Positions 7,453-15,952 of a stretch of 64,000 bases of DNA are shown here, piece after piece; the first letter of the stretch is position 1; every line of letters starts with the position of its first letter. The stretch is from contig NZ_BMRG01000003.1 of NCBI RefSeq assembly GCF_014648515.1, positions 427,477 through 491,476 of the forward strand, given 5' to 3'. The translations under genes and the position numbers were made by a program. The stretch is from Saccharothrix coeruleofusca. Lineage in GTDB: Bacteria; Actinomycetota; Actinomycetes; Mycobacteriales; Pseudonocardiaceae. The notes under the pieces were generated by a model. That model had not been told where the DNA came from. It made no database searches and saw only the letters and a program-made list of their open reading frames with translations.

Positions 7453-8418
7453 ATGCGCCACACCAACCGCGCCACCGTCGACCTCGACGCGCTGGGACAC
7501 CTGTTCACCCACCGCGTCGCCAAGGTCTCCGAGCTGATCCACCTCGGCCTGTCCGGCCGGGTGCTGCTGGACCGCTGCCGCCCCGGCGGCCCGTGGCAGC
7601 TCCTGCTGCCCGGTGTCCTGCTGCTGGACCGCACACCGCCCACCCGGTGGCAACTCGCGCAGGCCGCCCTGCGCCACGCCGGACCGGGCGCCCTGCTGAC
7701 CGGCTTGGACGCGGTGCTGCTGCACGGCCTGCACGTGCTGCCCGCCATCGGCCCGGTGCACGTGCTGGCCACCCGCCGCGCCCCGCCCGTCGACCGGGTC
7801 CGGGTCACCCGCGCGCGAGCGCTGCCCGCGCTCGTGCTGCGCAAGGGGTTCCCCACCGCCCCGCTGCCCAGGGCGGTGGCCGACGCCGTCCGGTTCCTGC
7901 CCGGCCACGAGGCCGTCCGCGCGCTGCTCGCCGAAGCCGTCCGCGCCGGTGTCGCGGTGGCGGAGCTGAGGGCGGGTCTGCGCCGGGGCTGCGAGGGGGC
8001 CCGCCGCGTCCTGGCCGAGCTCGACCGGGGCGGGCCGGGCGCGCCCGGTCGGCGACCACCTCGCCGCGTCGAGCCGCCTGCTCCGGTCCGGCGGCTGCTG
8101 GACCGGTCGGGAGTGCCCCCGCCGCGCTGGGGCGTGCCGCTGCGCTCGGCGGAGGGGCGTGCGCTGGGGTCCGCCGACGCCTGGTGGGACGAGTTCGGCG
8201 TGGCGTGGCAGTTCCGCACCCCGCCGTCGGGCTCGCGGGCGCTGGCGGCGACCGGCGTGGTGGTCGTCCAGACCAGTGCGCGGGAGCTGCGGCACGCTCC
8301 GGAAGCGGTGGGCGCCCACCTGCTGCGCGCGCTGGCCGCGGCACGGGCGCGTCCGCGTCCGGCGGTGGCGGCGGGGGAGGGGGTGCGGACGGGTCGTCTG
8401 GACCTCACGGAGGTCTGA
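7453..8418 (+). CDS. AbiEi-like / degenerate DUF559-type protein
   Basis: Protein of 321 aa. The N-terminus (about residues 8-60: LGHLFTHRVAKVSELIHLGLS, then LLDRCRPGGPWQLLLPGVLLL) looks like the winged-helix domain of AbiEi-type antitoxins. The middle (GALLTGLDAVLLHGLHVLP, VHVLATRR, TAPLPRAVADAVRFL) follows the layout common to AbiEi/DUF559 proteins. The C-terminus where the Vsr-like nuclease fold would be (SADAWWDEFGVAWQF, then VVVVQTSARELR) lacks a clear acidic catalytic set, so nuclease activity is doubtful. There is no adjacent AbiEii nucleotidyltransferase toxin. It shares its upstream twin-box architecture with the gene at 46746. GTG 7393 is an alternative start but lies within the boxes. 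Confidence 0.6.
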   Translation: MRHTNRATVDLDALGHLFTHRVAKVSELIHLGLSGRVLLDRCRPGGPWQLLLPGVLLLDRTPPTRWQLAQAALRHAGPGALLTGLDAVLLHGLHVLPAIGPVHVLATRRAPPVDRVRVTRARALPALVLRKGFPTAPLPRAVADAVRFLPGHEAVRALLAEAVRAGVAVAELRAGLRRGCEGARRVLAELDRGGPGAPGRRPPRRVEPPAPVRRLLDRSGVPPPRWGVPLRSAEGRALGSADAWWDEFGVAWQFRTPPSGSRALAATGVVVVQTSARELRHAPEAVGAHLLRALAAARARPRPAVAAGEGVRTGRLDLTEV

Positions 8419-8498
8419 CCGTTGCCCCGTGAGGATGATGGTGACCGAAGAGACCGCCCAGGAAGGCGGACTGGGTAGTCGCGGAGGCTCGCGAATCG

Positions 8499-8504
8499 TA
8501 TCCT
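8499..8504 (+). promoter_or_regulatory. Candidate -10 box of the DUF3040 gene
   Basis: TATCCT lies 91 bp upstream of the DUF3040 ATG, in the gap after the AbiEi-like gene. No convincing -35 box is visible at the usual distance. Confidence 0.35.
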
Positions 8505-8595
8505 GGTCGTGACACCCCCAGGGCGGGGCGTCCGCCGGGACCGGCGGCAACCGTGACCACCCGGCGCCCGCGACCGCTGTGCCGGAGGAGGAGCC

Positions 8596-8979
8596 ATGCC
8601 ACTCTCCGAGCACGAGCAGCGACTGCTCGACCAGATCGAGCGCGCGCTCTACGCCGAGGACCCGAAGTTCGCATCCACCGTGCGCGGCGCCAAGCTGCGC
8701 AAACCGTCCCGACGTCGGCGCATCTACGGCATCGTGTTGTTCGCCGTGGGTGTGGCGCTGCTGGTGACAGGTGTGATGTTGCCGAAGCTCGCTGGTATCC
8801 CGGTGGTGAGCGTGGTCGGTTTCCTGTTGATGTTCTTCGGCGTGCTGTTCACCATGACGACGCTGCGTCGTGGTGAGCAGGGTGCCGAGGAGCCCAACGA
8901 CGAGGGAAGCAGGCCCAGCCGCAGCTCGTTCTCGCAGAAGATGGAAGAACGTTTCCGTCGTCGCTTCGAGAACGAGTAG
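8596..8979 (+). CDS. DUF3040 membrane protein
   Basis: Protein of 127 aa beginning MPLSEHEQRLLDQIERALYAEDPKFAS, cut here for recognition as PLSEHEQRLLDQIE plus ALYAEDP, the hallmark of DUF3040. Two membrane helices (GIVLFAVGVALLVTGVML and VSVVGFLLMFFGVLFTM) are followed by a polar, basic tail. GGAGGAGG lies 5 nt before the ATG. The family is almost confined to actinobacteria and is often near the dcw cluster. Its function is unknown; a topology with both termini in the cytoplasm is inferred. Confidence 0.85.
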   Translation: MPLSEHEQRLLDQIERALYAEDPKFASTVRGAKLRKPSRRRRIYGIVLFAVGVALLVTGVMLPKLAGIPVVSVVGFLLMFFGVLFTMTTLRRGEQGAEEPNDEGSRPSRSSFSQKMEERFRRRFENE

Positions 8980-8996
8980 CAGCCCGACCCGACACA

Positions 8997-9025
8997 CACG
9001 GCCCGCCCGCCCAGGGCGGGCCGTG
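8997..9025 (+). terminator. 12-bp hairpin after the DUF3040 gene
   Basis: CACGGCCCGCCC (8997-9008), five-base loop, GGGCGGGCCGTG (9014-9025), followed by the partly T-rich GGTTGTGTTG. It begins 18 bp after the stop codon and faces a convergent operon. Confidence 0.7.
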
Positions 9026-9096
9026 GGTTGTGTTGCGCGCTCCGTGACCCGTGGGACGACCCGCGGGCCGGGCGTCCAGTTCCGCACCTAGCCGTC

Positions 9097-9131
9097 CTGC
9101 GGGGGCCGAGCACCGAGCCCGGCCCCCGCAG
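9097..9131 (-). terminator. Hairpin terminator of the moxR-DUF58-transglutaminase operon
   Basis: CTGCGGGGGCC (9097-9107) pairs exactly with GGCCCCCGCAG (9121-9131) across a 13-nt loop. It lies 5 bp beyond the stop codon of the minus-strand transglutaminase gene. Confidence 0.65.
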
Positions 9132-9135
9132 CACG

Positions 9136-11598
9136 TCAGTCCTCCGACGGCTCCACGGGCGGCTTGGGGCGCAGCACCGACCGCGGCAGCACCCTCGCCC
9201 GCAGCGCCAGGGGCGCGTTGCGGCTCATGCTCTCCCGCACGTCGTCGACCGCCTTGGGCAGCGCCGGGTCCGCACCGCCGTGCGCGCTGTACCAGGACCG
9301 CTCCACCGCGCCCACCACGGCCCGCAGCCCGTCGCGCCCCCGGTCGTCGAGGTTGTGCTCCCGCGCCAGGCGGCGCGCCGCGACCCGCACCGTCTCCGTG
9401 TTCGGCACCCGCGTCCCGCGGTCCACCGACTCGGCCAGCAGCTCCTGCCACGCCGCGCCCGCCGCGTCCGGTCCCAGCGCCGCCACCGCCCGGAGCCTGC
9501 CGCGCCTGCGGTACTCGCGCACCGCCGCCGGGGCGAACGCGGCCACGAGCAGCACCAGCGGCACCACCAGCCACCACGACAGCAGCGCCACCAGCAGGAC
9601 CAGCGCGACCGCCGCCGAGACCGCTCCGGAGACCGCCGCCACCGTCGAGGCCAGGCCGGTCGGCCCCGGACGCCGCCACGACATCGTGCGCGGCCCCTTC
9701 CCGGCGGCTCGCAGCAGCAGCGCCAGCACCAGGGCCATCAGCACCGCCACGGCCAGCGCCGTCCACAGCGACACCACGTGCCACGTCGGCGCCGCCGACT
9801 CCGCCGCGCCCGCCTCGCCCTGCCCGAGGTTCTCCGGCGCCGCGGAGGTCGAGCTCTCGGCGCCCGGCGCGGTGGTGGTCGTGGTGGTCGTCGTCGCGCT
9901 GGTGCTGCTGTCGCTCTCCTCGCCGTCGGGGTTCTGGCCCGCGATGTAGGGCGGGACGACGCCGCGCCCGTCGGACAGCGGGGTCGGGTCGAACACCATC
10001 CAGCCGTAGCCGGGGAAGTAGATCTCCACCCAGGCGTGCGCGTCCTGCGTGGTGATCGACTGGAAGTCCGACACCGGGTACCCGGCGGTGAAGCCGATCG
10101 CCACGCGGGCGGGCATCCCGACCGAGCGGGCCATGATCGCCATCGCGGAGGCGTACTGCTCGCAGAACCCGGTCTTGCCGTTGAACACGAAGTCGAACAG
10201 GGCGTCGGCGCTGGTGTCGCCGCTGGTCTCGGTCGTGTACTTGAAGCCGTTGGTGCCGTCGGTGAAGTACTCGTACAGCGCGGTGGCCTTGTCGAACTGG
10301 TTGGTCGCGCTGCTGGTCAGCTCCAGCGCCAGGGCGCGCACCCGGTCGTCCACGCCGTCGGCCTGGAAGTAGGCGCGGTCGACCTCGCCGACCGAGCCGG
10401 TGGCCCGGCGCAGCGCGTCGGCGGGGGGCGTGGCCAGCACGGTGTCCAGCTCGTACTCGCCCGCCTTGCGCGCCCGGACGCTGTAGACCATGCCGCGGGC
10501 CGGGTCGAACCGCCAGTTGTCGTCGACGTTGTCGATGCGGCGCGGCTTGCCGTACACCGGCAGCCAGTTGTCCAGCCAGCCCACCGGCTCGATCCTGACC
10601 TTGGTGCGCTCGCCGTCGCCGGAGTCGCCCGGCTGGAACGGCAGGTCGCCGCCCGCGGGCACGCCGACGGGCAGGTCCTCGCCGAGCTGCCAGCCCTGGT
10701 TGGGCACGAACTCGCGCAGCGTCATGGCCCGCAGGTACGACGACCGGTCCAGCCCGCGCACCCGGAACAGCTCGCGGCTGGCGCCCTGGTTGAGCATCCC
10801 GCGCAGCTCGGTCATCGGGTCGATGCCCAGCCCGCCCGCGCCGCCGCCCACCTGGTCGCCCGCGCCGGGCAGCCTGCCGACGGTGCCCACCGGGGTCAGG
10901 CTCGCGCCCGCCACCAGCGCCACCACCACGGCCAGCCCCGCCACGCCCGCCGCGGCCGGTCCCGACCCGCCCGCGCCGCCGCCACCCCTGCCCCGCCACG
11001 CGCTGTGCCGGTGCTGGCCGTCCACGGCCAGCAGCAGCGCGAACGCCACCGCGCCGGCGACGAACGTCCACAGCGGCAGCATCTCCTCGGCCAGCGAGGC
11101 GGGCACCGCGAACACGCACAGCAGCACCAGGCCCGACGCGGCGGGCGCGGCCGCGGCGACGGCGAGGGTGTCCACCGCGACGGCGACCAGGCCGATCGCC
11201 ACCATCACCAGGCAGCGCATGGCGTTGCTGTCGGGCACCGGCGGCACGCCGGTCTGCACCTCGCTCAACGCCTCGGCCAGCACGCCCACCAGGTCCTGCA
11301 GCGCCTGCGGTCCGGGCAGCACCACCAGCACGCCGCTGCGGGTGAACAGCGTCACCAGCACGCACAGCAGCGCCAGCAGCTGCCCGAGGAACACCACCGG
11401 CGTGGGCAGCCGCGTGGTGCGCAGCAGCACGCCGGTGCCCGCCACCACCATGACCGCCACGGCCACGTAGACCAGCCACAGGACGCCCGCGATCACGCTC
11501 GACAGCGCGGTCGCCGCGCACAGCGTGGCCAGGCCCGCGACGGCGGGGGTGGCCGTCACCGCCCAGTTCTCGCCCGTCGCGGCGGTGTTGCCTGCCAC
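9136..11598 (-). CDS. TgpA-like membrane transglutaminase-domain protein
   Basis: Protein of 820 aa. About six membrane helices fill the first 220 residues. An extracytoplasmic part follows, with a transglutaminase/protease core showing the Cys-His-Asp triad in GKTGFCEQYASAMA, TQDAHAWVEIY and GWMVFDPTP. A Ser/Thr-rich linker (a run of eight Thr after SATT), another helix and a cytoplasmic DUF4129-like tail end the protein. The GTG at 11598 overlaps the TAG of the DUF58 gene by one base and has GGAGGTG upstream. The moxR-DUF58-transglutaminase trio is widespread and believed to act in cell-envelope or protein-complex maturation. The actual substrate is unknown. Confidence 0.88.
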   Translation of the reverse strand: MAGNTAATGENWAVTATPAVAGLATLCAATALSSVIAGVLWLVYVAVAVMVVAGTGVLLRTTRLPTPVVFLGQLLALLCVLVTLFTRSGVLVVLPGPQALQDLVGVLAEALSEVQTGVPPVPDSNAMRCLVMVAIGLVAVAVDTLAVAAAAPAASGLVLLCVFAVPASLAEEMLPLWTFVAGAVAFALLLAVDGQHRHSAWRGRGGGGAGGSGPAAAGVAGLAVVVALVAGASLTPVGTVGRLPGAGDQVGGGAGGLGIDPMTELRGMLNQGASRELFRVRGLDRSSYLRAMTLREFVPNQGWQLGEDLPVGVPAGGDLPFQPGDSGDGERTKVRIEPVGWLDNWLPVYGKPRRIDNVDDNWRFDPARGMVYSVRARKAGEYELDTVLATPPADALRRATGSVGEVDRAYFQADGVDDRVRALALELTSSATNQFDKATALYEYFTDGTNGFKYTTETSGDTSADALFDFVFNGKTGFCEQYASAMAIMARSVGMPARVAIGFTAGYPVSDFQSITTQDAHAWVEIYFPGYGWMVFDPTPLSDGRGVVPPYIAGQNPDGEESDSSTSATTTTTTTTAPGAESSTSAAPENLGQGEAGAAESAAPTWHVVSLWTALAVAVLMALVLALLLRAAGKGPRTMSWRRPGPTGLASTVAAVSGAVSAAVALVLLVALLSWWLVVPLVLLVAAFAPAAVREYRRRGRLRAVAALGPDAAGAAWQELLAESVDRGTRVPNTETVRVAARRLAREHNLDDRGRDGLRAVVGAVERSWYSAHGGADPALPKAVDDVRESMSRNAPLALRARVLPRSVLRPKPPVEPSED

Positions 11599-12863
11599 TA
11601 GCCCACCTCCGTGCGCACCACCGGGCCGCGATTGCCCGCGCTGTGGCACAGCTGCTGCCACACCTGGTTCATCGGGGTCGAGGGCGTCGCCACGGCCACG
11701 CCCCAGCCCGCCGCGCCCAGCAGCCGCCGAGCCTCGGCCGGGTCCGGCGCCGGGTCCTCGTTCGGCCCGGCCCACGCCTTGACGTCCAGCACCACGGCCA
11801 GGCTGCGCATCCCGCGCGGCCGGTTGCGGGCCATCGCGTCCACCGCGGCGGGCGTGCACGCGCCGAGCACGGCGATGACCTCCTGGCCCGCGCCGGGGTC
11901 CAGGCCCGCGGCGGGCTCGCGCCGGTGCGAGGGCTGCAGCGCGGCCAGCGCGTCGAGCACCACGCCGTCGCTGTGCCCGCCGTCGGCGGAGCCGCCCGCC
12001 AGCACCCGGCCGTCCTCGCCGACCAGCCGCACCTGGTGGCCGAACCGGTGCAGGTGCAGGCACACCGACGCGGCGAAGGACACCGCCCACTCCAGGCTCG
12101 CGCCGGGGCCGCCGCCGCGGTGCGCGACCAGCCGGTGGTCCAGCAGCACGGTGGTGCCGCCGCGCCACGGCCGCTCCTCGACCCGCACCATCAGCTCGTC
12201 GCGGCGGGCGGTGGAGCGCCAGTGCACCTTGCGCAGGTCGTCGCCGTGCCGGTAGGGCCGCACCACCGCGTCGTCCTCGCCCTGGCCCGCGCGCAGCCGG
12301 ATCGACCCGTCGTCGCCCGCGCCCATGCCCGAGCCGCTGGGCAGCCCGGTCAGCGGCACCACCCTGGGCACCACGACCAGCCTGCTGCGCCCGGCCATCT
12401 CGCGGTCGAACTCGGCCAGGCCGAACGGGTCGGTGATCCGCGCCAGCAGCGGGCCGACCTGCTGGACGCCGCGCATCACCGGCTTGAGCTGGTAGCGCAG
12501 CGCGGTCACGGTGTTGCGGGGCAGCCGCTCGACCACGAACCTGGGCCTGCTGCCCAGCGCGTAGGGCACGGAGTCCTCCAGCAGCAGGCCGCCGGTGGGC
12601 AGCCGCCCGGTGCTGCGCAGCTCCACGCGCACCTCGCAGGCCGCGCCGACCTGGACCCGGCCGGGGAACAGCAGCCGCGTCGCGTGCAGGCCGACCCGCG
12701 CCCGCTGGGCCAGCCAGGCGGCCAGCAGCGGCAGGGCCACCACGAACGCCGCCACGCGCAGCAGGTCGCGCTCGTTGAGCACGACCCCGCACAGCGCGGC
12801 GGCGAACCCCGCGGCCAGCAGGCAGCGTCCGCGGGTGGTCAACCCCGACAGGGCGCCGCGCAT
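11598..12863 (-). CDS. DUF58 domain-containing protein
   Basis: Protein of 421 aa. Two N-terminal helices (CLLAAGFAAALCGVVL and LLRVAAFVVALPLLAAWLA) are followed by a beta-rich region. The DUF58 signature is VVRPYRHGDDLRKVHWRSTARRDELM, seen here in the parts VRPYRHGDDLRKVHW and STARRDELMVR (about residues 200-225). A von Willebrand A-like tail follows. It starts one base after the moxR stop (TGACATG) and its own stop overlaps the transglutaminase GTG, so the three genes are translationally coupled. DUF58 proteins pair with MoxR ATPases, presumably as their membrane-anchored substrate or adaptor. Function otherwise unproven. Confidence 0.88.
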   Translation of the reverse strand: MRGALSGLTTRGRCLLAAGFAAALCGVVLNERDLLRVAAFVVALPLLAAWLAQRARVGLHATRLLFPGRVQVGAACEVRVELRSTGRLPTGGLLLEDSVPYALGSRPRFVVERLPRNTVTALRYQLKPVMRGVQQVGPLLARITDPFGLAEFDREMAGRSRLVVVPRVVPLTGLPSGSGMGAGDDGSIRLRAGQGEDDAVVRPYRHGDDLRKVHWRSTARRDELMVRVEERPWRGGTTVLLDHRLVAHRGGGPGASLEWAVSFAASVCLHLHRFGHQVRLVGEDGRVLAGGSADGGHSDGVVLDALAALQPSHRREPAAGLDPGAGQEVIAVLGACTPAAVDAMARNRPRGMRSLAVVLDVKAWAGPNEDPAPDPAEARRLLGAAGWGVAVATPSTPMNQVWQQLCHSAGNRGPVVRTEVG

Positions 12864-12864
12864 G

Positions 12865-13965
12865 TCAGCGGTTGGGGTTGACGTTGTGCAGGAACTGCCC
12901 GGTGGGGTCCAGCGCCGCCTGCGGCACCGGCACCCGCTGGAGCAGGTGGCGCACCAGGTCGGCGGCGGACCGCCGGGCCGCCTGGGCCTCCGCGGTGAGC
13001 ACCAGCCGGTGCGCCAGCACCGGCACGGCCACCGCGTGGATGTCGTCGGGCACCACGAAGTCGCGGCCCGCCAGCGCCGCCTGCGCCCGCGCGGCCTGCA
13101 CCAGTTGCAGCGTCGAGCGGGGTGAGGCGCCCAGCCGCAGGTCGGGCAGCCGCCGGGTGGCGCCGACCAGCTCCACCGCGTACCGGCGGACCTCCGGCGA
13201 CAGGTGCACCCGGCGCACCGCCTTGATCAGCTTGTGCACCTGCTCGCCGTCGGAGACCGGGCGCAGCTGGGCCAGCGGGTCGTGGCCCGCGTGCTCGTCG
13301 ACCATGGCCATCTCGGCGGCCGGGTCGGGGTAGCCGATCGACACGCGCGCGGTGAACCGGTCCCGCTGCGCCTCGGGCAGCGCGTAGGTGCCCTCCATCT
13401 CGATCGGGTTCTGGGTGGCGATCACCATGAACGGCGCGCGCAGCGGGTAGGTGTTGCCGTCGACGGTGACCTGCTGCTCCTCCATGCACTCCAGCAGCGC
13501 GGACTGCGTCTTGGGCGAGGCCCGGTTGATCTCGTCGCCGACCACGATGTTGGCGAACACCGGGCCCGGGCGGAACTCGAAGTCGTTGTCCTGCCGGTTG
13601 TAGATCGAGACCCCGGTGATGTCGCTGGGCAGCAGGTCGGGGGTGAACTGGATGCGGCTGACGGTGCAGTCGATGGACCGGGCCAGCGCCTTGGCCAGCG
13701 AGGTCTTGCCGACCCCCGGCACGTCCTCGACCAGCAGGTGGCCCTCGGCCAGCAGGGTGACCAGCGCGACCCGGACCACCTCGGGCTTGCCGACGATGAC
13801 CTTCTCGACGTTGGCGGCGATCCGCCCGACCACCGCGTGCAGCTCGCCCAGCAGCTCCTCCGGCCTGCCCTGCGGGTGGGCCGCGTTGCTGTTGCCGTTG
13901 TTGTGCGTCCCGCCCCCGCCGTAGGCGTGCTCGGGTAGTGCGGCTGGCTGGGTACTCGGAGTCAC
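12865..13965 (-). CDS. MoxR family AAA+ ATPase
   Basis: Protein of 366 aa. A Gly/Asn/Pro-rich N-terminus is followed by the AAA_3 core: Walker A VPGVGKTSLAKA (about residues 82-93), Walker B VVGDEINRASPKTQSALLECMEE, and the sensor segment FMVIATQNPIEMEGTYALPEAQRDRF as ATQNPIEMEGTY plus PEAQRDRF. A C-terminal lid domain ends LASPRST-like then FLHNVNPNR. The GTG at 13965 follows AGGAGGTCGA; an upstream in-frame ATG at 13989 lacks a ribosome-binding site. It is the first gene of the operon, read away from mraZ. MoxR ATPases act as chaperones that mature partner proteins, here probably the DUF58/transglutaminase pair. Confidence 0.93.
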   Translation of the reverse strand: MTPSTQPAALPEHAYGGGGTHNNGNSNAAHPQGRPEELLGELHAVVGRIAANVEKVIVGKPEVVRVALVTLLAEGHLLVEDVPGVGKTSLAKALARSIDCTVSRIQFTPDLLPSDITGVSIYNRQDNDFEFRPGPVFANIVVGDEINRASPKTQSALLECMEEQQVTVDGNTYPLRAPFMVIATQNPIEMEGTYALPEAQRDRFTARVSIGYPDPAAEMAMVDEHAGHDPLAQLRPVSDGEQVHKLIKAVRRVHLSPEVRRYAVELVGATRRLPDLRLGASPRSTLQLVQAARAQAALAGRDFVVPDDIHAVAVPVLAHRLVLTAEAQAARRSAADLVRHLLQRVPVPQAALDPTGQFLHNVNPNR

Positions 13966-14317
13966 TCGACCTCCTGGGGCGGGGCCCACCCTCGACCGGT
14001 TCGCGGAGGTGGTGAGCGTTTCACGAAGTGTGTCAAAACGGGGCTAAGCCCCGCGCCGATTGAACAGATTCGGCTCGCAGGTTTCCACGGGCGACTCGGG
14101 GGACCGGTTCACCACCTCCTTCCACGATTCCCCACCTGGCGCGGACGTGAACCTGTTTTGGCCGTTTTTGCTACTCCGTTCGAGTGAAGATCTGGCCTCT
14201 CGGACTCACTCGCAGAGGTGGAGGTGGCTCGCTTCCCCCACCACCATCCCCGCTGACCGCAACGCTTCTACCAGCATAAACGTCTCCGGCCTGACGGCTT
14301 GACGCCCCGTTTCAGCG

Positions 14318-14345
14318 TTGACTGTGGTGAAAAGTGGGGTACTGT
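14318..14345 (+). promoter_or_regulatory. Promoter of the mra/dcw operon
   Basis: -35 TTGACT (14318-14323), 16-bp spacer, -10 TACTGT (14340-14345). Both hexamers fit the housekeeping sigma factor. The MraZ boxes start within the spacer and run past the expected transcription start near 14352. Confidence 0.7.
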
Positions 14346-14369
14346 GGCGGCCGGTGGGGCAGACGGGGG
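14324..14369 (+). promoter_or_regulatory. MraZ operator: five direct repeats, 10-bp period
   Basis: GTGGTG (14324), GTGGGG (14334), GTGGCG (14344), GTGGGG (14354) and a weaker CGGGGG (14364) recur every 10 bp exactly. MraZ of other bacteria binds TGGGN direct repeats with this spacing. The array overlaps the -10 region of the operon, which fits autorepression. Confidence 0.8.
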
Positions 14370-14412
14370 CCTCACTGCCGGTCGCGGGTCCAGCGACGGG
14401 AGGTGGGGCGCC

Positions 14413-14844
14413 GTGTTCCTCGGCACGCACCACCCGAGGTTGGACGACAAGGGCCGGCTGACGATGCCTGCGAAGTTCCGCGACGCGCTAGCGGGGGGTC
14501 TGATGGTCACCAAGGGCCAAGACCACTGCCTCTACGTGTTCCCGCGGGCCGAGTTCGAGCAGATGGCGCGCAAGGTCGCGGAGGCTCCCTTCACCAACGA
14601 AGCCGTCCGCGCCTACCAGCGCTACCTGTTCGCGGGCACGGACGAGCAGCGGCCGGACGGCCAGGGCCGGGTGCTGATCGCCCCGGAGTTGCGCCGCTAC
14701 GCCGGGTTGACCAAGGAGTGCGTGGTCATCGGCGCGATCAACCGGCTGGAGATCTGGGACGCGCAGGCGTGGCAGCGCTACCTGGAGGAGCACGAGGACC
14801 GCTACGCCGAGGCCCGCGAGGAGGTGCTGCCCGGCGTGTTCTGA
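14413..14844 (+). CDS. mraZ: Transcriptional regulator MraZ
   Basis: Protein of 143 aa, the usual family length, with two AbrB-like swapped-hairpin halves. Each half carries the DxxxR signature: [13 protein letters not shown] near residue 11 and [13 protein letters not shown] near residue 83. The GTG has GGGAGGTGGGGC upstream. MraZ forms ring oligomers that bind the direct repeats in its own promoter and repress the dcw operon. It is the first gene of the cluster, followed by rsmH after 160 bp. Confidence 0.95.
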   Translation: MFLGTHHPRLDDKGRLTMPAKFRDALAGGLMVTKGQDHCLYVFPRAEFEQMARKVAEAPFTNEAVRAYQRYLFAGTDEQRPDGQGRVLIAPELRRYAGLTKECVVIGAINRLEIWDAQAWQRYLEEHEDRYAEAREEVLPGVF

Positions 14845-15004
14845 TCGGCCGGATCGCTTTGTGGTTTCGGGTGCCGTGAGGCCTCGGTCCGCTCGGCTTT
14901 CGGCCCTGGCGCACCTTCCCCGGCGCCAGGTCCGACGGGCGGGCGGGGACCTGACGACACCCGATTCGCGTTGTGGGGAGGAGTTCGAGGTCATTGGAGT
15001 GGAC

Positions 15005-15952
15005 ATGGCAGAGCGGGCGCGGCACGTGCCGGTGCTGCTCGACCGCGTCCTGGGCCTGCTCGCCCCGGCGCTGGCCGACCGCGACGCCGTGTTCGTGGAC
15101 TGCACGCTCGGACTGGGCGGGCACTCCGAGGCGGTGCTGCGGGCTCATCCCCGCGTCCGGCTGATCGGGCTGGACCGCGACCCGCAGGCCATCGAGCTGT
15201 CCCGGCGGCGGCTGGCGCCCTTCGCCGACCGGGTCGAGTTCGTCCAGGTCACCTACGACCGGATCGCCGAGGCGGTCGGCGGCGCCAAGGTCGACGGCAT
15301 CCTGATGGACCTCGGCGTGTCCTCGCTCCAGCTCGACGCCGAGGAGCGCGGCTTCGCCTACTCGCGGGACTCCCCGCTGGACATGCGGATGAGCGCGGGC
15401 ACCGGCCCGACCGCGGCGGACGTGCTCAACACCTACTCCGCTGACGACCTGACGCGGGTGCTGCGCGACTACGGCGAGGAGCGGTTCGCCCGCAAGATCG
15501 CCGCCGCGGTCGTGCGCGAGCGCGCCAAGGAGCCGTTCACCACCAGCGGCAGGCTGGTCGAGCTGCTGTACGCGGCGGTGCCCGCGGCGACCAGGCGGAC
15601 CGGCGGCCACCCGGCCAAGCGGACCTTCCAGGCGCTGCGCATCGAGGTCAACCAGGAGCTGGAGTCGCTGCGCCGGGCGCTGCCCGCGGCGCTGTCGGTG
15701 CTGGCGGTGGGCGGGCGCATCGTCGTGGAGTCCTACCAGTCGCTGGAGGACCGCATGGTCAAGCGGGCCTTCGCCGACCTGGCGGTCTCCCGCACCCCGC
15801 CGGGGCTGCCGGTGGAGCTGCCCGGCCACGGCCCGCAGCTCAAGCTGCTCACCAGGGGTGCGGAAGTGGCCTCCGAGCAGGAGGTCGAGGAGAACCCGCG
15901 AGCCGCGCCGGTGCGGCTGCGGGCGGCGGAACGGATCGGGGAGGCGACGTGA
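15005..15952 (+). CDS. rsmH: 16S rRNA (cytosine1402-N4)-methyltransferase
   Basis: Protein of 315 aa. It opens with the diagnostic [13 protein letters not shown], then SAM motif [16 protein letters not shown] and GLDRDPQAI, then [30 protein letters not shown] and the C-terminal [18 protein letters not shown] in the pieces [11 protein letters not shown] and MVKRAF. It methylates N4 of C1402 in the decoding centre. The ATG at 15005 has GGAG 5 nt upstream; an in-frame GTG lies two codons earlier. Its stop overlaps the next gene as GTGA. Confidence 0.95.
   Translation: MAERARHVPVLLDRVLGLLAPALADRDAVFVDCTLGLGGHSEAVLRAHPRVRLIGLDRDPQAIELSRRRLAPFADRVEFVQVTYDRIAEAVGGAKVDGILMDLGVSSLQLDAEERGFAYSRDSPLDMRMSAGTGPTAADVLNTYSADDLTRVLRDYGEERFARKIAAAVVRERAKEPFTTSGRLVELLYAAVPAATRRTGGHPAKRTFQALRIEVNQELESLRRALPAALSVLAVGGRIVVESYQSLEDRMVKRAFADLAVSRTPPGLPVELPGHGPQLKLLTRGAEVASEQEVEENPRAAPVRLRAAERIGEAT

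Larger units (their letters stand above)
13966..14412. other. 447-bp divergent intergenic region between moxR and mraZ
   Basis: No gene is supported here. On the moxR side there is a minus-strand TTGACA (14036-14031), without a clear -10, and a small hairpin GGGGC-TAA-GCCCC (14042-14054). On the mraZ side lie the mra promoter and five MraZ boxes (14318-14369). The stretch 14140-14280 is noticeably lower in GC than the coding sequence. A long mRNA leader (about 60 nt) precedes mraZ. Confidence 0.6.

Noticed and set aside
8471-8490. GGGTAGTC before DUF3040 as a further copy of the 47-bp element
   Set aside because: Only 7-8 bases match and the second half at 27 nt is missing.
14031-14036. TTGACA as a full moxR promoter on the minus strand
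   Set aside because: No TANNNT-like hexamer occurs at 16-18 bp, so only the isolated -35-like hexamer is noted.
14060-14302. 80-codon open frame in the moxR-mraZ gap
   Set aside because: No ribosome-binding site, no leaderless -10 box, unusual composition, and it overlaps the region leading into the mra promoter.
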